DNA from: Actinomycetota bacterium
Lineage (GTDB): Bacteria; Actinomycetota; Acidimicrobiia; Spongiisociales; UBA5794
Reading direction: 5' to 3'
Length of the DNA: 42,624 nt
Assembly: GCA_030123765.1 (NCBI GenBank)
Contig: JASJXX010000011.1
Span: forward strand, 1-42,624
Of this stretch, positions 33,792 to 40,865 are shown in pieces (position 1 is the first letter of the stretch; each line of letters opens with the position of its first letter). The notes under the pieces are model-generated. The model saw nothing but the letters and a program-made list of their open reading frames with translations, searched no databases and was not told where the DNA came from. The position numbers were made by a program, and so were the translations under genes.

Positions 33792-34195
33792 GAGGTCTCA
33801 TCATCGGTCGCGGGAGTGGCGTCTGGTGTCGGATGCTCGGCGTCGGTCGCTCCAGCCGGCGCGTCCGTCTCGGACTGTTCCGCGTCCTTGGCAGTATCCG
33901 ACCGAGCAGCTTTCGGCTTACCGCCGGAAGGCTTTAGTGGGAGATTGGGTGTAGCGGGGATGATCTCTTTGATGCTGCGCATCGTCTCGTCGTACTCGGC
34001 CTTCAGGTCCTTGATTGGAGCAGCCACCCCCTCGTACTCGGAGTCCAGAGCATCGGTCAGCGACCGTGTGGCTTCGCGGGCCTTCGCGAGCAACTCAGCG
34101 GCTTTGCGTGCGAGCTCGGGCAGTCGCTGGGGTCCGAACACCACGAGAGCGATGACAGCGATAACGACCATCTCACCTGCGCCGAGACTTCCCAT
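33788..34195 (-). CDS. Twin-arginine translocase subunit TatA/TatB type
   Basis: A 135-residue protein with one short N-terminal membrane helix (about 6-20), FGPQRLPELARK hinge and amphipathic helix, then an acidic Pro/Ala-rich tail. The FGP-x-x-LPEL pattern is shared by TatA and TatB; the length and long tail favour TatB. It is cotranscribed with tatC (ATGA overlap). A minus-strand TACTAT box ends seven bases before the ATG, so the mRNA is probably leaderless. A separate tatA may lie elsewhere. Confidence 0.88.
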   Translation of the reverse strand: MGSLGAGEMVVIAVIALVVFGPQRLPELARKAAELLAKAREATRSLTDALDSEYEGVAAPIKDLKAEYDETMRSIKEIIPATPNLPLKPSGGKPKAARSDTAKDAEQSETDAPAGATDAEHPTPDATPATDDETS

Positions 34196-34202
34196 GCGTC
34201 AG

Positions 34203-34208
34203 ATAGTA
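34203..34208 (-). promoter_or_regulatory. -10 box of the tat operon, likely leaderless
   Basis: TACTAT on the minus strand (34208-34203) is followed by seven bases and the ATG at 34195. No Shine-Dalgarno sequence fits in between. Confidence 0.45.
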
Positions 34209-34310
34209 GGGAGAGACAGGGCGTAGAAAGTGAAGAGGTAGAACTGTTGGGAGTAGGCCCGCCGTTAGAAGGACGTACCTACGCGTTCCCACGGTTGAGC
34301 GAGAATCTTC

Positions 34311-34316
34311 TATCGT
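34311..34316 (+). promoter_or_regulatory. -10 box of a likely leaderless promoter
   Basis: TATCGT is followed by exactly six bases and the GTG at 34323. It is divergent from the tat promoter 100 bases away. Confidence 0.5.
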
Positions 34317-34322
34317 TCGGCC

Positions 34323-35729
34323 GTGGACGAATCCTCCTTGAACGAATGGGACGCTTTCGCTCCTCAGGAGAACGAGTCGGATAGGAAGCGGTTCGGTGCG
34401 CCTGAGTACCTTGCCGCGTTGTTTGGGGTCTTCGTCCTGATCGGTCTTCTCGTGTTCTGGCCCTCGAATTCGGCCAAGGAGCAGGCGTCGACAGATTTTG
34501 CTGTCCTCGGCGTTCCCAGCGAATTCCACGAGGCCGTTGTGACCGAAGTTTCGGAATTGCCGTGTCCCTTCACGTCAGATCTTGTCTGCGTCACCATCTC
34601 GTTCGAGATCGTTGCGGGACCCGATGCCGATTCGACGTATCGTCAAGAATTCACCGCAGGACAGACGACTCCCCAGTTCGCTGTCGGCGACGTTGTCGTC
34701 CTGTCGCGGATCGCGCCATCGGGGCGGATCGTTGCACTGCACGATGTCCCTTGCGAGTTTGACATCAACGTGGTGTGCGCATCGGCTGATGTGCGTCTCT
34801 TCGTCGGTCCCGGTTGGGGATCCACGAGCACCCTGTTCCTCTTCCCCGGCCAGGAGCTGGGCTTGTTCGTCGGCCAGAACGTCATGGTCACGTTCGACCT
34901 TGCGGGCGAGGTCCTCGCGGTTGCGCCGGCAACAACGGAGGCCATGTACCGATACGCCGACTTTCAGCGACGCGGGTTCCTCCTGGTGCTCTTCATTGGT
35001 TTCGCGTTGGCTGTTGTCGCGCTCGGTCGTTGGAGAGGCGTTGCCGCGTTGGCCGGGCTTGGACTCTCCGTGATCATTGTGACGGTCTGGCTCATCCCCT
35101 CGCTGCTCGACGGGAACCCATCTGTTGCGGTAGCGATGGTTGGTGCTGCGACGGTCGCGTATCTCGCGTTGTACGTCTCTCACGGTGTAAATCGCACCTC
35201 GACGGTGGCCCTGCTCGGTACGCTTGCGGCACTCTTCCTCATCACCGGCCTGTCGTGGCTCACGACGGTGCTCGCCCGGTTCTCTGGTCTGGCGACCGAG
35301 GAGGCGACGCTGCTCTTGACGTTGAACGGTTTCGACTTGCGCGGATTGCTGCTCGCAGGGATCGTCATAGGCGCCGCAGGTGCACTCGACGACGTCACCG
35401 TCACACAGGCATCAGTGATCGCGGAGATCCGGTCTGCGAATCCGTCGATCGGACGTCTGGACTTGTTCAGGAGCGGCATGGCGATCGGCCGGGCCCACGT
35501 CGGGTCGATCGTGAACACTCTGGTTCTCGCGTATCTCGGTGCTGCGATGCCGTTGACGATCCTGCTCGTGCTCTCGCAGCAGTCGCTCGGTGCTGTGGCG
35601 AACGGAGAAGTTGTGGCGGTTGAGATTGTTCGTGCGTTGGTCGGCACGATCGGGATCGTCGCTGCGGTGCCTCTTACGACGTGGATGGCCACCGTGTGGC
35701 CCGCGGCGCATCGCCACCATCACGCTTGA
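34323..35729 (+). CDS. YibE/F-family multi-pass membrane protein
   Basis: A 468-residue protein with one N-terminal helix (about 29-47), an extracytoplasmic beta-rich region (50-205) and then about seven or eight helices. The YibE/F core is recognisable from LLVLFIGFALAVVALGRWRG, GAAGALDDVTVTQASVI and GRAHVGSIVNTLVLAY. The family is widespread in Firmicutes and actinobacteria; transport is suspected but not shown. The DDVTVTQ segment has acidic and polar residues in a helix, compatible with ion movement. It ends in a His-rich tail (HRHHHA). It has its own promoter, with no partner gene. Confidence 0.88.
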   Translation: MDESSLNEWDAFAPQENESDRKRFGAPEYLAALFGVFVLIGLLVFWPSNSAKEQASTDFAVLGVPSEFHEAVVTEVSELPCPFTSDLVCVTISFEIVAGPDADSTYRQEFTAGQTTPQFAVGDVVVLSRIAPSGRIVALHDVPCEFDINVVCASADVRLFVGPGWGSTSTLFLFPGQELGLFVGQNVMVTFDLAGEVLAVAPATTEAMYRYADFQRRGFLLVLFIGFALAVVALGRWRGVAALAGLGLSVIIVTVWLIPSLLDGNPSVAVAMVGAATVAYLALYVSHGVNRTSTVALLGTLAALFLITGLSWLTTVLARFSGLATEEATLLLTLNGFDLRGLLLAGIVIGAAGALDDVTVTQASVIAEIRSANPSIGRLDLFRSGMAIGRAHVGSIVNTLVLAYLGAAMPLTILLVLSQQSLGAVANGEVVAVEIVRALVGTIGIVAAVPLTTWMATVWPAAHRHHHA

Positions 35730-35777
35730 CCACAATCCGCCAAGGGCCCTGTACCGCTTATGAGTTCGTGTGGCGTC

Positions 35778-36311
35778 CTACCGGGATGCCTTCCAGGTGA
35801 TCTGCCACTGGAAAGCTCGCTCGTCCTCCCCCCACTCTGACTTGAAGAACTCGAGAATCGAGAGGATCTCCTCGTCGGTGAGCGTGCCTTGAAACGTCGG
35901 CATGCCGGAGAGGACGTTCGGGATGCCATCTCGGATGATCTCGACAAGAACCTGGTCGGCGTGGTGCCAGGTGTGGCCGGTCGCATCCTGCGGTGGCGGT
36001 GGGTAGGTGCCGTCGTCGGTTCGGGACATCCAATTAGTGTCACCAGAGAGATCCGCCTTGTGGCACGACGCGCAGTACTGCCGGTACAGCACTTCGCCCG
36101 TGGCGATCCTGCCAGCGTCGAGATCTGGCGGGTCCGGCACATCACTCGCCGCGTCGAGACCCGTGAAACCGAGCTGTGGCTGAGTGGACTCAGCGGGGTC
36201 CACAGATCCCGAGCAGCCGGCCAGTACGACGGCGAACATGCCGACGACAGCGAGCAGCCGAATCTCTCGGCTCGTTCTGTCCGGACGGGATCTCGGACAC
36301 GGTTTCTGCAT
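35778..36311 (-). CDS. c-type cytochrome lipoprotein
   Basis: A 177-residue lipoprotein with signal, lipobox VLAGC (Cys33) and one cytochrome c domain. Haem is bound by C80-x2-C83-H84 (YCASCHKADLSG), with M137 in SGMPTFQG as the likely axial ligand. AGGAA lies six bases upstream of the ATG. It is a paralogue of the membrane-anchored cytochrome at 21964, with a different anchor. It probably passes electrons at the outer membrane face, for example to the aa3 oxidase. It is divergent from menC. Confidence 0.88.
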   Translation of the reverse strand: MQKPCPRSRPDRTSREIRLLAVVGMFAVVLAGCSGSVDPAESTQPQLGFTGLDAASDVPDPPDLDAGRIATGEVLYRQYCASCHKADLSGDTNWMSRTDDGTYPPPPQDATGHTWHHADQVLVEIIRDGIPNVLSGMPTFQGTLTDEEILSILEFFKSEWGEDERAFQWQITWKASR

Positions 36312-36502
36312 GTGGTTCCTGACTCAGATCGGTGGCGTTGGGGACAGACTCGATCGCCGACTTGAGAGGAGAGGATCGGCGGAGAGCGGTCAGCACAATG
36401 CTACCGACTCCGCCCGGTACTCACGGGTGGTGCGCATCATCGCATCGTTCGCAGGGCGAGCACCCACACCCGCAGCTATCGTGCGCGTGTAGGGAGGGGC
36501 AC

Positions 36503-37513
36503 ATGAGCGGCCAACCGGTAACCATCTTTCACCTCGAGATTCCGCTGCTGGTCCCGTTCGCCACAGCGAGCGGTCGAGTGGTATCGCGCAGTATTGCCCT
36601 GGTGCGTCTGGGAGGGACGCCCCCATTCGGTTGGGGTGAGGCGGCGCCGTATCCGGGGCAGGACGAGCAGATCGACGACGTGGTCCGTGCTGCCAGAGCG
36701 AGCGAGTGGACGACACCCACCCTCGCCGCGGCACTGGACGAAGCGACCGTCGATCGTGAGGCGAGGATTGCTGGTGTCTCGCTGGGTGAGGTGATCGGCG
36801 CTTCGCGAGACCCGTTGCCGATCTCGCTTGCGGTGGGTCTTTCGGGCAGCCCCATCGAACACATTGAGCGGTCAGTCGGAGAGCGTGTGCGACGGTTCAA
36901 GCTGAAGATCGCTCCCGGGCACGTCGACCATGTTGCCACGATCAGAGAACGGTATCCAACGGTGCTCATCGGTGTCGACGCGAACGCGTCCTTCGACGTC
37001 GACACGGTTCATGAGCTGGCCGGCCTTGCAGGTTGTGACATCGCGTATCTCGAGCAGCCCGTCGCGGATCTTGGATCTCGGGCAGCCCGGTTGGTGAGCG
37101 AGACAGTTGACATCCCGGTGTTCGCAGACGAATCGGTGAGGAGCGTTGCCGATGCGCAAGAGGTTCTGGCTCTTCCAACGGTCGAGGGCGTAGTGATCAA
37201 GCCCGGACGTCTCGGGTGGTCGGGATCGCTGGCGGTTCGAGAGCTCGCCGGGGCGGCCGGCAAGGAGTGGCGGGCATCGGGCTTGCTTGAGACCGGGGTC
37301 GGTCGGGCTTACACGAACCTGCTTGCGGCACTCCCCGACGCTTCGATCTGTGATGTTGCCCCAGCGAGCTGGTTCATGGAGCAAGATGTCGTGGCTCCCG
37401 ATCTCTGTGACGGTTACCTGCCAGCGCCGAGCGGCACCGGGTCCGGCGTAGACCCCGACGCCGACGTGCTCGATCGCTACCTGGTAGAGCGCATCGATTC
37501 ACGCACCGGTTGA
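36503..37513 (+). CDS. menC: o-Succinylbenzoate synthase (menaquinone synthesis)
   Basis: A 336-residue enolase-superfamily enzyme. Catalytic Lys133 and Lys135 lie in RFKLKI; metal ligands are D159 (DANASF), E184 (EQPV) and D209 (ADES); the second base is K233 (VIKPGRLG). It dehydrates SHCHC to o-succinylbenzoate, the aromatic ring precursor of menaquinone. ATG 36503 follows a GGGAGGGG site; the longer upstream frame is noncoding. No other men genes are adjacent. The chemistry could also be N-acylamino acid racemase, which shares the fold, but the sequence pattern fits MenC of actinobacteria. Confidence 0.9.
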   Translation: MSGQPVTIFHLEIPLLVPFATASGRVVSRSIALVRLGGTPPFGWGEAAPYPGQDEQIDDVVRAARASEWTTPTLAAALDEATVDREARIAGVSLGEVIGASRDPLPISLAVGLSGSPIEHIERSVGERVRRFKLKIAPGHVDHVATIRERYPTVLIGVDANASFDVDTVHELAGLAGCDIAYLEQPVADLGSRAARLVSETVDIPVFADESVRSVADAQEVLALPTVEGVVIKPGRLGWSGSLAVRELAGAAGKEWRASGLLETGVGRAYTNLLAALPDASICDVAPASWFMEQDVVAPDLCDGYLPAPSGTGSGVDPDADVLDRYLVERIDSRTG

Positions 37514-37515
37514 GG

Positions 37516-38658
37516 TCAGCGGAGGGGGAGGCCGAGGCCTCTGCTGATGACGATGCGTTGGATCTCGGAGGTGCCTTCACCGATCTCGAGCACCTTCGCG
37601 TCCCGATAGTGGCGTGCCACGAGAGTCTCATCCATGAAACCGGCGCCGCCGAAGATCTGCGTGGCGTCTCTTGTCGCCGATACGGCTGACTCCGTGGCGT
37701 AGAGCTTGGCGATGGCGGCTTCCTGCTTAAACGGCTGTCCGCTGTCTTTCAGCCAGGCAGCCTTGTAAGTGAGCAGCCGAGCCGCGTGGGTCATCACCTC
37801 CATGTCGGCACATTTGAATGCGATCGCCTGGTTTGATCCGATCGGCCGTCCAAATGCGAAGCGCTCGTTCGCATAGGAGACGGATTCGTCAAGACACGCC
37901 TGGAGCACACCGACCGCCATTGCTGCAATAGCGACCCTTCCGTCGTCAAGCGTCGAGAGGAACTGGTGGAGGCCCCGCCCACGTTCGCCGAGCAGGTTGT
38001 CGGCTGGCACCCTCGCGTCCTTGAAGGTGAGGGCATGGGTGTCAGATGCGCGCCAACCCATCTTTCGATATGCGGGCTCAACGGTGAAACCTTCGGTGTC
38101 GGAAGGCACAAGGATCGTCGAGATCTCGTCGGGTCCCGTGCGTGCTGTGATCGTGACGAGACTGGTCATCTCGGTTCCCGAATTCGTTATGAAAGCTTTC
38201 GACCCGTTGATCACCCACTCGTCTCCGTCGAGAACCGCCCTGGTTGCTGTCGCCTTCGCGTCGGAACCAGCGTTCGCTTCGGTCAGTCCGAAGCCGGCGA
38301 GCGTCTTTCCGGCAACGAGATCAGGGAGCCACTCCGCCTTCTGCTCGCTTGATCCGAACTCGTGGATCGGGTTGATGCCGAGCCCGACGCCGGCTTCGAG
38401 GGTGATCGCCATGGACTGGTCGACCCGCGCGATCTCTTCGATCGTGATGCAGAGGCTGATGAAGTCTGCGCCTGCGCCACCCCAAGCTTCATCTGCCGTG
38501 ATGCCGAAGAGGCCGAGATCGCCCATCTCGCGCACCACGTCGGTGGGGAAGTGGTGGTCGGCGTCCCACTGTTGTGCGTGGGGAGCGATCCGGTCGTTCG
38601 CGAACTCGCGCACCATCGCGCGAAGATCGTTGTGTTCGTCGCTGAGAGTGAAATCCAT
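37516..38658 (-). CDS. Acyl-CoA dehydrogenase
   Basis: A 380-residue FAD enzyme of standard family length. Motifs: GFGLTEANAGSDA, WVINGSKAFITNSG, RKMGWRASDTH, RDATQIFGGAGF, and the catalytic base E361 in EIGEGTSEIQR, matching MCAD E376. It oxidises acyl-CoA to the enoyl-CoA and passes electrons to ETF. Chain length or branched substrate cannot be fixed. ATG 38658 is chosen because AGGAGG lies upstream and MDFTLSDEH is the usual start. Its stop lies two bases from the convergent menC stop, leaving no room for a separate terminator. Confidence 0.93.
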   Translation of the reverse strand: MDFTLSDEHNDLRAMVREFANDRIAPHAQQWDADHHFPTDVVREMGDLGLFGITADEAWGGAGADFISLCITIEEIARVDQSMAITLEAGVGLGINPIHEFGSSEQKAEWLPDLVAGKTLAGFGLTEANAGSDAKATATRAVLDGDEWVINGSKAFITNSGTEMTSLVTITARTGPDEISTILVPSDTEGFTVEPAYRKMGWRASDTHALTFKDARVPADNLLGERGRGLHQFLSTLDDGRVAIAAMAVGVLQACLDESVSYANERFAFGRPIGSNQAIAFKCADMEVMTHAARLLTYKAAWLKDSGQPFKQEAAIAKLYATESAVSATRDATQIFGGAGFMDETLVARHYRDAKVLEIGEGTSEIQRIVISRGLGLPLR

Positions 38659-38720
38659 CGAGCCTCCTGGCTGCGAGCATAGGAGCACCCGGGCAGGGAG
38701 GGAGAAGGCTGGAGATCCGA

Positions 38721-38726
38721 TATCTT
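38721..38726 (+). promoter_or_regulatory. -10 box of a likely leaderless promoter
   Basis: TATCTT is followed by seven bases and the ATG at 38734, with no Shine-Dalgarno sequence between. Confidence 0.45.
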
Positions 38727-38733
38727 TCTGGAT

Positions 38734-39087
38734 ATGAAGCGCTGGTTCTGGGTTTTTGACGTCGCGGCAGTGATCTCCTTTACGGTCATCGGCGCTGAAT
38801 CGCACGGACTTACGCTCGATCTTGCCGGCGTTGTGCGGGTCGCTGCACCGTTCCTGATCGCGCTTGCGGGCGGCGTCATCCTGCTGCGTGCATGGAGAGA
38901 GCCTCTCTCGCTCCTGAATGGAGTCCTCCTCTCCCTCATCACACTTGCCGTCGGGATGCTGCTGCGCCGCTACCTCTGGGATGAAGGGACTCCCCGCATG
39001 TTCCTCATCGTCACCGGTGCGTACTTGTTTGCCGTGATGGTCGGATGGCGTCTGATCGGTCGAACCGTCGTCCGGTTCACAAGCTGA
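38734..39087 (+). CDS. DUF3054 membrane protein
   Basis: A 117-residue protein with four predicted helices (about 5-20, 27-48, 57-76, 87-110). It fits DUF3054: starts MKRWFWVFDVAAVISFTVIGAESHG and has FLIALAGGVILLRAW and a final GWRLIGR. Function unknown. It is divergent from the acyl-CoA dehydrogenase gene and has its own promoter. Confidence 0.8.
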   Translation: MKRWFWVFDVAAVISFTVIGAESHGLTLDLAGVVRVAAPFLIALAGGVILLRAWREPLSLLNGVLLSLITLAVGMLLRRYLWDEGTPRMFLIVTGAYLFAVMVGWRLIGRTVVRFTS

Positions 39088-39112
39088 TCCTGATGGGTGG
39101 CCGCTAGTCACC

Positions 39113-39118
39113 TAGCAT
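39113..39118 (+). promoter_or_regulatory. -10 box of a likely leaderless promoter
   Basis: TAGCAT is followed by exactly six bases and the ATG at 39125. The GGAGG between them lies only one base from the ATG, too close to act as a ribosome binding site. Confidence 0.5.
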
Positions 39119-39124
39119 GGAGGC

Positions 39125-39727
39125 ATGGACACAGCTGTTGCACTCGTTCGCAGTTACTTACAGACGAACGGTTTCTTCACCGTCACCGAGTACCCGATTC
39201 TCGAGAGCATCGGCGAGAGTACGAGGAACGTCACAGACGTCGACGTGCTCGCACTCCGCTTTCCAGGAGCGGGGGGCATCGGGGATGACTCTCCAACCGG
39301 CGGTCTGAGGATCGATCCCGATCCGGAGCTCGACCTCTCCGAAGGCCGGGTTGAGGTCATCATTGGCGAGGTCAAGGAGGGCACCGCTGAGCTGAACAGA
39401 GCGGCACGGGATCCCGCGGTGGTTCGTGCCGCCCTTCGCAGGTTTGGCGCAATGCGACCCGAGGTCGAGTCGGAGCTTGTCCGAGAGTTGATTGAGACGG
39501 GTGTCGCGTTTCACCCTGTGGGCATCCGGCTGCGTCAGATGGTGTTCGCGACGAAGCCTCCTGTCGCTCACCGCTACTCGTATCGGTGGATGGACATCGG
39601 GAAGATCGCGTCCTGGATGACCGAGCAGGTCCAGGAGCATTGGGATCAGATGAAGATGATCCAGTCGAAGGATCCCGCGTTGAGCTTCCTGCTGCTCTTT
39701 GAGAAGGCACGACGCGGGGAGAGCTGA
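39125..39727 (+). CDS. Hypothetical protein with PD-(D/E)XK nuclease-like pattern
   Basis: A 200-residue soluble protein. An N-terminal helix is followed by NVTDVDVLALRF (35-46) and, after an acidic loop, VEVIIGEVKEG (76-86). An Asp on one strand and E-x-K (E82, K84) on the next is the core of PD-(D/E)XK nucleases. The remainder is helical, with aromatic YSYRWMDIGKIASWM near 155. No DNA-binding domain or methylase partner is present. It may process nucleic acid or be an inactive relative. It lies six bases before trmL and probably shares its transcript. Confidence 0.55.
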   Translation: MDTAVALVRSYLQTNGFFTVTEYPILESIGESTRNVTDVDVLALRFPGAGGIGDDSPTGGLRIDPDPELDLSEGRVEVIIGEVKEGTAELNRAARDPAVVRAALRRFGAMRPEVESELVRELIETGVAFHPVGIRLRQMVFATKPPVAHRYSYRWMDIGKIASWMTEQVQEHWDQMKMIQSKDPALSFLLLFEKARRGES

Positions 39728-39733
39728 ACGATC

Positions 39734-40189
39734 GTGTTCAACATCGTGCTGTGGCAGCCCGAGATACCGCCCAACACCGGCAACCTGATGCGGCTGACCG
39801 TCAACACCGGGTGCCGTCTGCATCTCATCGAGCCCCTGGGATTCGAGATGCAGGACGCAAGGTTGCGGCGTGCGGGCCTCGACTATCGAGAGTTTGCGGA
39901 TGTCGCCATGTACGCGTCATTTCAAGAATTCATCGAGACACACAGGCCAGAGCGTGTGTACGCATTCACTCATCACGCCACCCAGCTCTACACCGAGATC
40001 TCCTACAGGCAGGGGGATGTCCTGCTGTTCGGACGGGAGTCTGACGGCCTCCCCGCCGACATTCTGGAGAGTGAGGGTGTGACCGGATGTGTGCGGATCC
40101 CGATAGCGGAGGGGGGGCGCAGCCTCAACCTGGCGAACGCGGCTGCGATTGCAATCTACGAAGCCTGGCGGCAGAACGGCTTCGCATGA
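39734..40189 (+). CDS. trmL: tRNA (cytidine/uridine-34-2'-O)-methyltransferase
   Basis: A 151-residue SPOUT-fold enzyme of typical TrmL length. It shows NIVLWQPEIPPNTGNLMRL at the start, LLFGRESDGLPADIL for the knot, and GGRSLNLANAAAIAIYE at the C-terminus. TrmL methylates the 2'-O of the wobble base of some leucine tRNAs using SAM. GTG start with GGGGAGAG about ten bases upstream, in tandem with the nuclease-like gene. Confidence 0.93.
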   Translation: MFNIVLWQPEIPPNTGNLMRLTVNTGCRLHLIEPLGFEMQDARLRRAGLDYREFADVAMYASFQEFIETHRPERVYAFTHHATQLYTEISYRQGDVLLFGRESDGLPADILESEGVTGCVRIPIAEGGRSLNLANAAAIAIYEAWRQNGFA

Positions 40190-40217
40190 GATGCCCTGGA
40201 ATCCGAGTCCCCGCGGT

Positions 40218-40223
40218 TAGCGT
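40218..40223 (+). promoter_or_regulatory. -10 box of a likely leaderless promoter
   Basis: TAGCGT is followed by exactly six bases and the ATG at 40230, with no ribosome binding site. Confidence 0.5.
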
Positions 40224-40229
40224 GACTTC

Positions 40230-40637
40230 ATGATTCATTGCACGCCCATCTCGGTCCGCTTCTACGAGCTTGATCCGTATCGGCACCTCAACCACGCGGT
40301 GTACATCCAGTACTTCGAGGTCGGCCGCATCGGCCTGTTCAAGGAGATGGGTTGGAGCCTCACCGAGATGGTTGATCTCGGGACCCGGGTGGTGGTCGCC
40401 GGTATCGAGACCCGGTTCCTCGCTCCCGGAGTGGAAGGCGACGAGCTGGTCGTCGAGACGTGGGTGGAAGATGTCAAACGTGTCTCCATGCGGTTCGGCC
40501 AGCGCATCGTGAGAGGTGAAGACGTGCTCGCTACCCAGACGGTGCACGGCGCGTGTACACGCGTTGACGGCCGCCCCAAGCGCATCCCCGACGAGCTGCT
40601 CGCCGGTCTCCGTCGGTTCACCCCGGGAGCGTCGTAA
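40230..40637 (+). CDS. 4HBT/YbgC-like hotdog thioesterase
   Basis: A 135-residue hotdog-fold protein. The 4-hydroxybenzoyl-CoA thioesterase pattern is VRFYELDPYRHLNHAVYIQYFEVGR (key Asp in LDPY, H-x-N and the following Tyr). Such enzymes hydrolyse short or aromatic acyl-CoAs as tetramers in the cytosol. It is alone under its own leaderless promoter. Substrate unknown. Confidence 0.88.
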   Translation: MIHCTPISVRFYELDPYRHLNHAVYIQYFEVGRIGLFKEMGWSLTEMVDLGTRVVVAGIETRFLAPGVEGDELVVETWVEDVKRVSMRFGQRIVRGEDVLATQTVHGACTRVDGRPKRIPDELLAGLRRFTPGAS

Positions 40638-40865
40638 GCGGCTGGAACCCTTGCGGCTGCCTCCTGCACCAGACGGGACAGTCGAGAGGTCTGGGGCGTT
40701 CGAAGACCGGCACGTCACCGCAATAACCGGTCGAGTGCAAGTACGCGGAACACACAGGGCTGCGACCGAGTTGTACGAGAGGCGCGGGCTCATCGAGTGG
40801 CGCCACCATGAGTGCTCTCCGCGCATTCAGGTTGTGTAGCCGCGTACGGTCTCTCCGGGAGGACG

